NCBI RefSeq assembly: GCF_000378465.1
Contig: NZ_KB899916.1
Span: forward strand, 1 to 64,000
Source of the DNA: Elioraea tepidiphila DSM 17972
GTDB taxonomy: Bacteria > Pseudomonadota > Alphaproteobacteria > Acetobacterales > Acetobacteraceae
Length of the DNA: 64,000 nucleotides
Direction of reading: 5' to 3'
A program made the position numbers and the translations under genes. The notes beneath the pieces were generated by a model. The model saw only the letters and a program-made list of their open reading frames with translations, did no database searches and was not told the DNA's origin. This document shows positions 8,817 through 16,624 of this stretch, piece by piece (positions within the stretch are counted from its first letter, which is position 1; every line of letters begins with the position of its first letter).

Positions 8817-9502
8817 GGCAGCGACTCCTCGAGGCGGATCGTGATCGCGGTGAAGCGGCCAGGCCGGGTCGGGTTCGCCGCCTCGTCGTCCGAGACCAGC
8901 CGCATCGGCACCGTCGGCTTCGTCAGCACCAGCGCGGTGTCCGCCGGCAGGTCGGCGCGCAGCGGCGGCGCGAGCGGGATCGTCGCCGTGCCGGTGCCCG
9001 ACGCGATCACCTTCTCTGTCGCCATGTAGAGCCGCCCGGCCAGGCCGAGATGATCGCCGGCGGCGAGCGCGACCGCGTCCGGATACCAGCCCTGGGTCTC
9101 GATGCCGAGCGCGCCGCGCAGCGCGCCGGCAGCGAGCGACGGATTGCCGGAGCCGACGATCAGCCCGGTGCCGTCGGTGAACAGCGTCTGGTCGTCGAAC
9201 GAATAGGGCCCCGGCGGCACGTCGCCCTGGATGCGCGGATCGCCGCTGCGGACCTCGCGCCGCCAGTCCCAGATCCGCACCGTGTTCACCGAACCGGCGA
9301 GCGACGCGAGCAACCCCTCCAGCACGCCCGCGCGCACGCGATCAAGCGGATCGAAGGTCGCCTCCGCCACCCAGCGCGCGCCCTCGCGCCGCAGCGCCTG
9401 GGTCGAGCGCGTGAGCGGGGAGACGAAGCGCAGCGTGTTGTGCTGGAGGTAGAACACCAGCCGCGACGGCCGCAGCAGCTCCGGCCAGGCATATTCCGTC
9501 AT
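8813..9502 (-). CDS. Phage minor tail protein, downstream of tape measure
   Basis: A 229-residue protein. ATG 9502 overlaps the tape-measure stop as ATGA; the frame is open further upstream but only as a shadow of that gene. It starts MTEYAWPELLRPSRLVFYLQ and has the beta-rich segments NTVRIWDWRR and GPYSFDDQTLFTDG. The first gene after the tape measure is normally a distal-tail type protein in this gene order, which fits the length of 200-250 residues. No catalytic motif is seen. Confidence 0.65.
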   Translation of the reverse strand: MTEYAWPELLRPSRLVFYLQHNTLRFVSPLTRSTQALRREGARWVAEATFDPLDRVRAGVLEGLLASLAGSVNTVRIWDWRREVRSGDPRIQGDVPPGPYSFDDQTLFTDGTGLIVGSGNPSLAAGALRGALGIETQGWYPDAVALAAGDHLGLAGRLYMATEKVIASGTGTATIPLAPPLRADLPADTALVLTKPTVPMRLVSDDEAANPTRPGRFTAITIRLEESLP

Positions 9503-11646
9503 GCGCGAACCGTGTCGTAGGCAGCACCGCCGCGGCGGATCGCATCCAAGGTCAGCGCCGAGGCCTGGCGCGCGATCTGCCCGGCCATCAGGCGCAGCCG
9601 CGCCTCGACGCCCGCATCGGCACCGCGCGCATCGATCGCGACCGAGGTGTTGATCACCACGCCCCCCGGCGCCGTGCCGTTCGGCAGCACCACCCCGCTC
9701 TGGCGCGGCACGAACCACTCCGGACCACGCTCGCCGACCACGTAGGGCCGCCCGGCCACCACCGGCCCGCCCTCGGCGCGGAACAGCCCACCGATCCCGG
9801 AGAAGATCGAGCCGAACGAGAACCCCTCGAAGACGCTGCCGATCAGGCTGCTGAGCGCCCCGCCGAGCGGCTCGGTGATGGTGCGCCGGGCGATGATGCG
9901 CGCGACGTCCTGCGCCAGCCCCTGCAGCACGCCCGAAAGCCGCTCGCCGCGCACGATCGCGTCCTCGAACGCGCTGCTGAACGCGAAGCCGAGCTCGCGT
10001 GCCGCCTCGCGCGCCTCGCGGGTGCGATCCTCCGCCTCGCTCAGCGCCCTGAGCGCGGCTTCCGCCTCGCGCTGGATCGCCGCGTTGAACTGCTCCTGCG
10101 TCACCCCGGCTGGCAGGCCGCCGCGCTCGGCGCGTTCCGCCAGCCGGCCGAGCTCCTCGAGCCGGCGCTGATACGCCTCGTAGGCGGTCTCGGTGCTGCG
10201 GATCAGCCGCTCGACCTCGCGCGTGACCGCCTGGCGCTCGCGCTCCGCCTCGGTGCTTTCCCGCACCGCGCGCGTCACCGCCCGCTCGCGCGGCTCGAGG
10301 CGTGCCAAGGCGGCCTCGCGCTCGCGTGTCGCCAGGGCAGCAAGACGATCGCGCTCCGCCGCGTCGATTGCCCCTGCCGAGAGCGCCTCGTTCAGAACCC
10401 GGACCCGCTCGGCGTACTGCTGCTCGATGCGGGCACGCCGGTCGACGTCCTGGGTCAGCTCGGCGATCTCGCGTGCGGCCCGCTCGCGCCGGGACTGAAG
10501 TGCACGCTCCTCGGCCCGCTCGCGCTCCTCGATGCCGCGCAGCGCCGCGTCGCGCTCGGCAAGCTCGATCTCCGCGAGCAGGCCGATGTACTGCTGGCGC
10601 AGCTCGGCGAGGCGCTGCTGCGGCCCCACGCCCGTCTGGCCCATCGCGGTCGCCACTGCGCCACGCTGGATCGTGCCGCGGCGTGCCGGGGGAAGGAACT
10701 CGCCTGCCTCCAGCCGCGCGATCTCCCCCGCAAGCGCCTGCGCCTGGCGCCGCCGGTCCTCCAGCACCTCCGAGGGCGAGAGCAGACCCACGCCGCCGCG
10801 CACTCGGTCGAGGGCCTGTGCCGCGCCCGAGATGCCCTGCGCCAGCGCCGAGGTCAGCCCGACCGCCTGGTCGAGCTGGGCGAGGAAGTATCCCGCCGCC
10901 GCCTCGAGCTGGCCGAATGCCCGGCCAAGCGTCAGCGGCGCGCGCTCGAACTCCGCATTGAGCCGCTCGCTCGCGCGCAGCAGGGCCGGGAAGATGCGCT
11001 CGGCCGTGAGCGCACCCTCGGAGCCGAGCTCGCGCAGCTGCCCGACCGAGACGCCGAGCTCCGCCGCCAGCGCCTCGGCGAGCAGCGGCATCGCTTCCAG
11101 CACCGCGCGCAGCTCGTCGCCCTGCAAGCGCCCAGAGGCCAGCGCCTGCGCGAGCTGCAAGGTCGCACTGCCGATCTCCTGCGCCGAGGACCCGCCGACG
11201 ATCGCCGCGCGCTGCAACCCGCCGACGAGCTGCGCCACCTGGTCGCTGGTTGCGCCGATCGCCCGCGCCGCGATCGCGAAGCGCTGGAACGCGTCCACGC
11301 TCTCGGTGACCGCCACGCCGGTCTGCAAGGCGTTGCGGTAGAGCGTCTCGTAGAGGTCGCGGGCGCGCTCGATGCTGCCCGTGGCCTGCGTGAGCCGCCC
11401 GAGCGAGGCGGTATAGGCGTCGCCGGCCGAGACCAGCGAGCGCACCGCCTGGCCGAGCGCGAGCGCCCCCGCAGCACGGCGGGCGAAGTCCAGCAGGTCG
11501 AGCGCGCGCGAGGCACCCTGGGCGCTGTCGCGGATCCGGCCCAGGGACTCGTCGCCCGCGCGCCCGACGTCGCGCAGCTGCCGCTCGACGATCCCGCCGT
11601 CCACCAGCGACAGCCGGATCGACAGACGCCGCACCGCGTCAGTCAT
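9499..11646 (-). CDS. Tail tape measure protein
   Basis: 715 residues, which sets tail length and probably helps DNA passage. The N-terminal third matches the tape-measure family: LYETLYRNALQTGVAVTES, IGSATLQLAQALASGRLQGD and LRAVLEAMPLLAEALA. The centre (about 350-560) is a long charged coiled-coil rich in Arg, Glu and Ala. The C-terminal quarter is Gly-rich and hydrophobic (FSFGSIFSGIGGLFRAEGGP) and contains VVGERGPEWFVP, seen at the end of many tape measures. ATG 11646 overlaps the stop of the tail chaperone fusion. The length suggests a tail of modest size. Confidence 0.9.
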   Translation of the reverse strand: MTDAVRRLSIRLSLVDGGIVERQLRDVGRAGDESLGRIRDSAQGASRALDLLDFARRAAGALALGQAVRSLVSAGDAYTASLGRLTQATGSIERARDLYETLYRNALQTGVAVTESVDAFQRFAIAARAIGATSDQVAQLVGGLQRAAIVGGSSAQEIGSATLQLAQALASGRLQGDELRAVLEAMPLLAEALAAELGVSVGQLRELGSEGALTAERIFPALLRASERLNAEFERAPLTLGRAFGQLEAAAGYFLAQLDQAVGLTSALAQGISGAAQALDRVRGGVGLLSPSEVLEDRRRQAQALAGEIARLEAGEFLPPARRGTIQRGAVATAMGQTGVGPQQRLAELRQQYIGLLAEIELAERDAALRGIEERERAEERALQSRRERAAREIAELTQDVDRRARIEQQYAERVRVLNEALSAGAIDAAERDRLAALATREREAALARLEPRERAVTRAVRESTEAERERQAVTREVERLIRSTETAYEAYQRRLEELGRLAERAERGGLPAGVTQEQFNAAIQREAEAALRALSEAEDRTREAREAARELGFAFSSAFEDAIVRGERLSGVLQGLAQDVARIIARRTITEPLGGALSSLIGSVFEGFSFGSIFSGIGGLFRAEGGPVVAGRPYVVGERGPEWFVPRQSGVVLPNGTAPGGVVINTSVAIDARGADAGVEARLRLMAGQIARQASALTLDAIRRGGAAYDTVRA

Positions 11647-12354
11647 GCGGGGTTCCCTTCCGCATCGTCGCGAAGCCCTCGTCCATGCCCTCGCGGATCA
11701 TCCCGAGCAGGGTCACGGCGACCCGCGTGTCCGCGCCGAGGCTCTCGGCGATGCGCAGCGCGGCGGGGACGTCGAGATGAGGGCCAGCGAAGCCAGAGAC
11801 GAGGCAGAGCATCGCCGCCTGCCAGCACGAAGCGCCCTCGATCGTCGTGGGCGCATGCTGCGCGTAGGGACAACGCGTGAAGCAGTCGCGCCCGGTCGCG
11901 TCACAGCCGCGGCAGTATTCAGGCCCGCCGCCGCAGTGCCAGGCGGCGCGAGCCTTCAGCCGTTTCCCTCCGTGTCCACCGGGTCGGACCGGTTCACGAC
12001 GCGGTCCCAGAAGGCGAGGAGCATGTCGTCGCGGTCCAGCAGCGCATCGAGGGCTTCCGGCGTGACCGCGAGCGGCGCACCGTCTGGGTCGCCCACGCCC
12101 TCCCACGCCAGCACCGCGTGGCGCGCAAGGAGTCGGGAGAGGATAAGCAGGTACAGCGTCTTGAACGCCGGCGAGTCCTCCGGCGCGCCTGCCTCTGCCA
12201 GCGCCTGCTTGGCCTTGTCGAGCGCCGCGCCCTCGGCCGCCGCCCGCACGATCCGATCGATCGGCCGCACGCGCAGCCGCACGCCCGAAGGCAGGTCAAG
12301 CCAGACCGGCTCGCAGGGAAGGTCGAGGGTGAGCATGGAAAGTCGGCCCTCCAT
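11639..12354 (-). CDS. Tail assembly chaperone fusion (gpG-T-like) by -1 frameshift
   Basis: Predicted product of a programmed -1 ribosomal frameshift at GGGAAAC (11968-11962): 131 residues of the upstream chaperone continue as RLKARAAW and on through about 107 residues to the stop at 11639. The downstream frame has no good start of its own, overlaps the upstream stop, and is clearly coding: a Cys-rich segment (CGGGPEYCRGCDATGRDC) followed by a helical region ending MRKGTPHD. This reproduces the lambda G/G-T arrangement directly before the tape measure. The fusion would carry tape measure and tail tube subunits together during tail assembly. Confidence 0.75.
11956..12354 (-). CDS. Tail assembly chaperone (gpG-like)
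   Basis: 132 residues from ATG 12354, in the slot just before the tape measure where lambda encodes chaperone G. Visible segments are SGVRLRVRPIDRIVRAAAE and KTLYLLILSRLLARHAVLAW. The frame ends in GAG GGA AAC GGC TGA; the heptamer GGGAAAC in the right phase allows a -1 shift into the next frame (see the fusion entry). The start is 37 bp from the divergent antitoxin gene at 12392. No strong ribosome binding site is seen, and an internal ATG at 12336 is an alternative. Confidence 0.75.
   Translation of the reverse strand: MEGRLSMLTLDLPCEPVWLDLPSGVRLRVRPIDRIVRAAAEGAALDKAKQALAEAGAPEDSPAFKTLYLLILSRLLARHAVLAWEGVGDPDGAPLAVTPEALDALLDRDDMLLAFWDRVVNRSDPVDTEGNG
11962..11968 (-). other. Slippery heptamer GGGAAAC for -1 frameshifting
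   Basis: Read on the minus strand the zero frame is GAG GGA AAC GGC TGA, so the heptamer is in the X XXY YYZ phase. A -1 slip enters the frame that continues CGG CTG AAG to 11639. Lambda uses the closely related GGGAAAG at the same place in its tail operon. Confidence 0.75.
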
Positions 12355-12391
12355 GGGTTATGTATCTTGCGGAAACCAAGGATACCCACCG

Positions 12392-12658
12392 ATGCCCGAG
12401 CCCATGCTCAAGGTCCCGGCGGCCGAGGCGCAGCGGAACTTCGGCCTCTATCAGGACAAGGCCCTGACCCAGCCTGTGGCGGTCACCCGCAATGGCCGGC
12501 CACGTGTCGTGATGATCTCGGTCGAGGAGTACGAGCGGCTGAAGCGGCGCGACCGGCAGGTCTACCGGACCGAGGACGCCCCACAGGAACTGGTCGACGC
12601 GATCCTCACTGCAAGGCCGCCCAGGGGGAGCAAGCGGTTTGACGACGAGATCCGCTAG
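12392..12658 (+). CDS. Phd/YefM-type antitoxin
   Basis: 88 residues. The N-terminal half has the Phd/YefM fold pattern: VPAAEAQRNFGLYQDKA, then PVAVTRNGRPRVVMISVEEY, the DNA-binding and dimerisation part. The C-terminal tail (from about residue 60) would wrap the toxin. It overlaps the toxin gene by 20 bp, antitoxin first as is usual. It lies antisense to the tail operon, 37 bp from the divergently read chaperone gene. ATG 12404 is an alternative start. It probably represses its own promoter, as family members do. Confidence 0.82.
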   Translation: MPEPMLKVPAAEAQRNFGLYQDKALTQPVAVTRNGRPRVVMISVEEYERLKRRDRQVYRTEDAPQELVDAILTARPPRGSKRFDDEIR

Positions 12659-13088
12659 GTTGGCACTGCCGGCCGTCGGCGACGTCATCCGTTACGCCTA
12701 CCTCTGGAGTCACGAGCAGGAGTCCGGCCGCGAGGAGGCCTCGAAGGATCGGCCCGCGGCCGTCGTGGCGCTGGTGCGCGTCGCCGATGATCACCACGAG
12801 GTTGCGGTCATTCCGATCACCTCCTCCGCGCCGGATGATCCACGCGCGGCGGTCGAAATCCCGCCAGCGACACGAGCCCGGCTCGGGTTGCAGGAGGAGG
12901 CCTGTTGGGTCGTCGTCTCTGAATTCAATGTGTTCGCGTGGCCGGGGCCGGACCTGCGTCCCGTCACACCGGGGAGCAGCTCGGTCGTCTATGGCGCGCT
13001 GCCGCCCAAGCTGATGGCCCGCATCCGTGAGGCCTTCGCCGCGTGGCGGAAGGAGCGTCCACAACGGACGATCCGCCGAACCGAATGA
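12639..13088 (+). CDS. Putative PemK/MazF-like toxin
   Basis: 149 residues from TTG 12639, with GGGGAG about 9 bp upstream inside the antitoxin gene; TTG 12660 is an alternative. The segments VGDVIRYAYLW, KDRPAAVVAL and VAVIPITSSA resemble the beta-barrel core of the MazF/PemK family of ribonuclease toxins, and the pairing with a Phd-type antitoxin supports a toxin. The family match is weaker than for the antitoxin, and the usual catalytic Arg and Thr cannot be assigned with certainty. It ends 3 bp before the convergent tail tube gene. Confidence 0.65.
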   Translation: MTTRSARLALPAVGDVIRYAYLWSHEQESGREEASKDRPAAVVALVRVADDHHEVAVIPITSSAPDDPRAAVEIPPATRARLGLQEEACWVVVSEFNVFAWPGPDLRPVTPGSSSVVYGALPPKLMARIREAFAAWRKERPQRTIRRTE

Positions 13089-13091
13089 TCG

Positions 13092-14042
13092 TCACCCGTA
13101 GCTCTCGACGCCGTTCCTCAGCGTGACCGTCATCATGCGCCCGGCGGTGGCATTGTAGGCGGCGCGGAGGTCGAAGGTCGCCTGCACTCCTACCGGTCCC
13201 TGGATCGGCGTCTTGGCGAGCGAGAGATAGGCCTCGTGCAGGGTGACGGTAAGCCGGCGCGTGTCGCTGATGCGGTACTCGAACTCGAGCTCGATCGCGG
13301 CAGTGCCGGTGGCGTCGTCGAGCAGCAGCGTGTCGGCGAAGCGGTTGGTGACCTGGCCGGTGGCGCGCGCGAGGCCGGGATCGGCACCCTCGATCCTGAG
13401 GTCGTTTCGGATCGTGCGCACGACCTCGATGCCGTTGGCGAAGGTGAGCGAACCGCCGGTGATCTGCGCCAGTGCCGCACCGTTGCGCTTGATCGCACCC
13501 TGCGCCTTGTTGAACGCGGTGTAGGCACGCGTGGTGGGTGTACCTGCCGACGAGGAGCCAGAGCGTGTCGAGCCCTGGCCGATCAGGCCGAAGGTCGCGG
13601 TGGCGGCACCGGAGGGGGAGAAGTCGATCTCGAAGGTGTCCGCGCGCACGCCGGCGATCACGTCGAAGTTCGGCACGTCCGGATAGGCGAGTTCGATGCT
13701 GTTGGAGGGCAGCGATGCCACGCCACTGCCGAACACGTGCAGGAAATCAGGAGTGACGCCAGTCGTCGTGGGCGGCCCAAGGAGCAACCGCAGCCAGTCG
13801 CCGATGAACTCGAGGTCCACGGGCACCACGGCCTGGCCCTGCACGGTGACGATGTCGCGGAACGGCGGGGCGACGTCGCGGTTGGGGGCGAGGCCGATCA
13901 CGTCGGCATCGATAAAGGGCTGCTCGGCGCCGAGGTCGCAGGAGACGAACGGCATGAGCCGCCAGTCGCCGGAGGGCGGCGCGCCGTACGCCGCCTCGAC
14001 GGCCATGTGCAGCTTGCTGTTCGCGCCGATGGCACGCGGCAT
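13092..14042 (-). CDS. Major tail tube protein
   Basis: 316 residues, located between the tail terminator and the tail chaperones as in lambda gpV. The N-terminus MPRAIGANSKLHMAVEAAYG is typical of tail tube proteins; the body is beta-rich, with GGSLTFANGIEVVRTIRNDL and ATFDLRAAYN at the C-terminus. It would polymerise around the tape measure. The antisense toxin-antitoxin cassette (12392-13088) separates it from the chaperone genes, which are normally adjacent, so the cassette appears to be an insertion. Confidence 0.82.
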   Translation of the reverse strand: MPRAIGANSKLHMAVEAAYGAPPSGDWRLMPFVSCDLGAEQPFIDADVIGLAPNRDVAPPFRDIVTVQGQAVVPVDLEFIGDWLRLLLGPPTTTGVTPDFLHVFGSGVASLPSNSIELAYPDVPNFDVIAGVRADTFEIDFSPSGAATATFGLIGQGSTRSGSSSAGTPTTRAYTAFNKAQGAIKRNGAALAQITGGSLTFANGIEVVRTIRNDLRIEGADPGLARATGQVTNRFADTLLLDDATGTAAIELEFEYRISDTRRLTVTLHEAYLSLAKTPIQGPVGVQATFDLRAAYNATAGRMMTVTLRNGVESYG

Positions 14043-14057
14043 AGGAACCTCCGATGG

Positions 14058-14510
14058 TCAGGAGAGCGGCGTCTCGCCGGTGGTGAACCAGAGCGAGACG
14101 GGGATGGAGGCAGCGCGCACGGCAGCGGCCCCTTCGAACTCGAGGTCATCGAAGGAGGGGCTCTCGGGCTGCGCCCACTCGACCGCGCCGCCGAGCGTGC
14201 GATCCGCGGCGATCGCATCGGCGACGTCCACGAGCAGCGCGTCGAGCAATGCGGCGCGCGCCTCGGGCGATGCTCCAGGCGCTGCGACCACGATCTCGGC
14301 GACGTGACGCACCTGCCAGCGCAGCGGTGAGAGGATCGCGGTCTCCTCGACCGTCTCGCCGTCCTGGATCATCACCAGCCCGCCGGGGGCGATGCGCTGC
14401 GGCACGGTCTCGCCCCGCAGCACCTGCGGTGCAGGCGACCGCGACGCGAGTGCGGTCGAGATGGCGGCGTGCAGCGCGGCGACCGCCGCCTCGCGGCTGC
14501 TCACAGCCAT
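14058..14510 (-). CDS. Tail terminator / minor tail protein (gpU-like)
   Basis: 150 residues, from ATG 14510. It precedes the tail tube gene, the position of the lambda tail terminator U. Visible parts are HAAISTALASRSPAPQVLRG, a beta segment with GGLVMIQDGE, and AEIVVAAPGASPEARAALLD. Homologues are often labelled acyl-CoA transferase in databases for no functional reason. The protein would cap the tail tube and join it to the head. Its start overlaps the stop of the small membrane protein gene by 10 bp. Confidence 0.7.
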   Translation of the reverse strand: MAVSSREAAVAALHAAISTALASRSPAPQVLRGETVPQRIAPGGLVMIQDGETVEETAILSPLRWQVRHVAEIVVAAPGASPEARAALLDALLVDVADAIAADRTLGGAVEWAQPESPSFDDLEFEGAAAVRAASIPVSLWFTTGETPLS

Positions 14511-14641
14511 CCAAGCACCTCGGCAGCCCAGCGTCCGAGCTCGTGGAACACCGCGAGGGCGACGAAGGCGACGAGCCAGCTCAGCGCAACGCCGCCAGCG
14601 AGAACCGCGAGGCAGACACGCGGCGAGAACCGGTCCGTCAT
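14501..14641 (-). CDS. Small membrane protein in tail operon
   Basis: 46 residues from ATG 14641, which overlaps the stop of the previous gene as ATGA. It consists of a short polar N-terminus and one transmembrane helix (CLAVLAGGVALSWLVAFVAL), then an amphipathic C-terminus HELGRWAAEVLGWL. I do not recognise a family. It could be a lysis-related or superinfection-exclusion protein. The tight coupling on both sides argues that it is a real gene. Confidence 0.6.
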   Translation of the reverse strand: MTDRFSPRVCLAVLAGGVALSWLVAFVALAVFHELGRWAAEVLGWL

Positions 14642-15357
14642 GGCGCGATCACCTCCCACTCCCGCACGATCGCCGCCGGCAGGCGCGCGAGCGCCCGCTC
14701 GGCGGCACCGCGCACGTCGAGCCGCCTGGTGAGCTGCACCTGGGGCACGAGCAGGAACATCGGTACGAAGCCCTGGCGCAGCAGCTCGGCCTGCCACGCG
14801 GCAGCGCCACGGCGCCGGGCGGTGGCGACCGCAGCGAGCCCGCCGGCGATCAGCGGTGCGCGGCGGCGGCCAATACGCTCGCCACGCCGGACCGGCAGGC
14901 ACCAGACGAAGCCCCGGCGGGAGCGGAACGGAAGCAGGAAGGCCTGCCGGCTCGCCACCATCTGCTGCGGCGTGACGCGCAGGCCACCACTGGCTCGGCC
15001 CCGCCGACCACCCACGGCGTTGAAGCCGGTCGGGATCGCCAAGAACCGGCCGCCACGGGCACGGATCAGCGCGCCGTGCTCGAAGGCATGGATGATATGG
15101 ATGATGGTGGGCACCTTGCTCCAGACCAGGCCGGCCGCGTTCAGGCTCTCGCCGGTCTCGGGGAACACGCGCGAGCGCCAGGCATTGGCGATGCCGCGGC
15201 CGCGAGTACCGAAGGCGGAGACCACCTGTTCGCGCAGCTCGCGTTTCAGCCGATCGGTCTCACTGCGCACACCGCGCGTGACGGCACGCTCGCCCGCGCG
15301 GACCTCTGCCGCGAGGATCGTGGCCAGGCTGCCCGCGACCGCGGCAGCGAGCCGCAT
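14638..15357 (-). CDS. DUF6441-type phage head-tail/minor tail protein
   Basis: 239 residues. The segment GIANAWRSRVFPETGESLNAAGLVW (given here by its ends: GIANAWRSRVF to NAAGLVW) followed by AFEHGALIRARGGRFLAIPT is the signature I associate with DUF6441 proteins, found between head completion and tail terminator genes of many alphaproteobacterial phages. The protein is basic and Arg-rich. It is probably a tail completion or connector component; the exact role is unknown. It overlaps neighbours at both ends by a few bases. Confidence 0.7.
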   Translation of the reverse strand: MRLAAAVAGSLATILAAEVRAGERAVTRGVRSETDRLKRELREQVVSAFGTRGRGIANAWRSRVFPETGESLNAAGLVWSKVPTIIHIIHAFEHGALIRARGGRFLAIPTGFNAVGGRRGRASGGLRVTPQQMVASRQAFLLPFRSRRGFVWCLPVRRGERIGRRRAPLIAGGLAAVATARRRGAAAWQAELLRQGFVPMFLLVPQVQLTRRLDVRGAAERALARLPAAIVREWEVIAP

Positions 15358-15590
15358 CAGCGAGGACCGCGCAGCGCGCTGGAGAGATCCCGCACTGCGT
15401 CACGGACGTCGTGCATGGCCTGCAGGGTCTCGCGCTGCAGGGCGATGATCTGCGCGTCCTTCTGCGTGAGCCGCTCCTCCATGCGGTAGTGCCAGCGCAG
15501 CAGCAGGCCGATGAAGAAGAAGCAGACCAGGACGATGACCGGGCTGCTCTCAACCAGCCGGCTGAGCAGCGCGATGTTGGTCTCGGTCAT
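15357..15590 (-). CDS. Holin-like small membrane protein
   Basis: 77 residues from ATG 15590, chosen because it overlaps the Rz1 stop by 4 bp (ATGA); another ATG lies at 15599. One transmembrane segment (SPVIVLVCFFFIGLLLRW) is followed by a charged coiled-coil tail (MEERLTQKDAQIIALQRETL). This is the layout of type III-like or BhlA-type holins. It directly follows the Rz/Rz1 pair, which supports a lysis role, but a tail-associated membrane protein is also possible. Confidence 0.6.
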   Translation of the reverse strand: MTETNIALLSRLVESSPVIVLVCFFFIGLLLRWHYRMEERLTQKDAQIIALQRETLQAMHDVRDAVRDLSSALRGPR

Positions 15591-15808
15591 GTCCCGCATG
15601 TTCCGCGGATGCGTGCGCGCAACTCGCCGTAGTCCTCGATCATGCGCGCGAGCACAGAGTCAGGGGGCAGTGCGGCAAGCTCGTCGGCGGCACGCTGCTG
15701 CATCGCCGGGGAGTACGGCACGAGCGCGGGGCAGATGGGCCCGTCAGAACCGGCCGTCGCGCAGCCGGCGAGCAGCACCGTCGCCGCGATAGCGAGCCGC
15801 TTCCGCAT
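15587..15808 (-). CDS. Rz1-like outer-membrane spanin lipoprotein
   Basis: 73 residues. The N-terminus MRKRLAIAATVLLAGCATAG is a lipoprotein signal with lipobox LAGC. The mature part has conserved-looking Cys and Pro (CPALVPYSP). The gene overlaps the 3' part of the Rz-like gene by 65 bp in another frame, the classic Rz/Rz1 nested layout. With Rz it would fuse inner and outer membranes in the last step of lysis. Confidence 0.82.
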   Translation of the reverse strand: MRKRLAIAATVLLAGCATAGSDGPICPALVPYSPAMQQRAADELAALPPDSVLARMIEDYGELRARIRGTCGT

Positions 15809-15968
15809 CGGCCTTCTCCCTGGCTTCCGCCTCGCGCCTCAGCGCAGCACGTTCGGCGTCGCGCGCGGCGTCACGCCGGCCCTTCAGGTAGATCGTGCCC
15901 ACGGCGGCGACGGCCGCCGCGAGCGCCGAGAACTCACGCCAGAACCGGCCGAGCAGCGCCCAGATCAC
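15744..15968 (-). CDS. Rz-like inner-membrane spanin
   Basis: 74 residues from GTG 15968, which overlaps the preceding stop as GTGA. An N-terminal membrane anchor (FSALAAAVAAVGTIYLKG) is followed by a long charged helix (RRDAARDAERAALRREAEAR), the periplasmic coiled coil of an i-spanin. The Rz1-like lipoprotein gene starts inside it. Shorter than lambda Rz (153 aa), but the topology and the nested partner make the call good. Confidence 0.75.
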   Translation of the reverse strand: MIWALLGRFWREFSALAAAVAAVGTIYLKGRRDAARDAERAALRREAEAREKADAEAARYRGDGAARRLRDGRF

Positions 15969-16624
15969 AGGGCGATCCGCCGTTGCCGGCGCCAGCGCTG
16001 CCAGAGGAACCAGGCAGCGACGGCAGCGACCGCGCACGCCACGGTCCAGGGGCCGAGCGCGCGCAGGATGGCGGCGATACCCTCCGCGTGCGGCGCGATG
16101 GCCGCCGCGGCCTCGAGCACCGCCGTGGTGCCGAGCGCGGCAGCCGCTGTGCCAGCCGCCGCCTTCGCCGTGCCGCTGTGCGCGAGGCCCGGCTGCACCA
16201 GCCCGGCCATGCGTAGCCCCTCGGTGAGGGTGGCGTCGTCATAGGGCTGGCCGCCGAGCTCGACGCTGATGATCGCCTCGACCAGCGCCCGCATGGTCGC
16301 CGGGTCGTGCACGTCGATCACCGCGTCGCGCCCCACCCCCATCCGGCGCGCCACCGCGGTGACGTAGGCGTCCGTCGGGTTCTCATGGCCCGGCGCGTAG
16401 CGGCCGATGATCGCGCGCACCGTGCGGAGTCCGTGCCGGTCCTGGTAGGCCTGCAGCAGCACCGCCAGCGCGCGGATGCCGTGCTCGTGCGAGACGAAGC
16501 GGCAGAACCGGCCATCGCTCGGTGGATCATCGAGCCCGAGCCATTTGTTCGCCGGGCTGTGCTCGATGTTGCCGGGATTGCGGTTGCGGAAGCCGCGGCT
16601 CTTGCGCGGATCGGGTCGGCTCAT
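15965..16624 (-). CDS. Muralytic enzyme / structural lysozyme-like protein with C-terminal membrane helix
   Basis: 219 residues from ATG 16624, overlapping the previous stop. The N-terminal domain starts with GFRNRNPGNIEHSPANKW, then FVSHEHGIRALAVLLQAYQD, a pattern known from phage proteins annotated as structural or lytic transglycosylase-like (RNxNPGNI family). After about residue 120 a linker leads to Ala-rich helices and a C-terminal transmembrane helix (WTVACAVAAVAAWFLWQRW), so the enzyme appears fused to a membrane or holin-like domain. It heads the lysis cassette, followed by Rz, Rz1 and a small holin-like gene. Confidence 0.7.
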   Translation of the reverse strand: MSRPDPRKSRGFRNRNPGNIEHSPANKWLGLDDPPSDGRFCRFVSHEHGIRALAVLLQAYQDRHGLRTVRAIIGRYAPGHENPTDAYVTAVARRMGVGRDAVIDVHDPATMRALVEAIISVELGGQPYDDATLTEGLRMAGLVQPGLAHSGTAKAAAGTAAAALGTTAVLEAAAAIAPHAEGIAAILRALGPWTVACAVAAVAAWFLWQRWRRQRRIAL

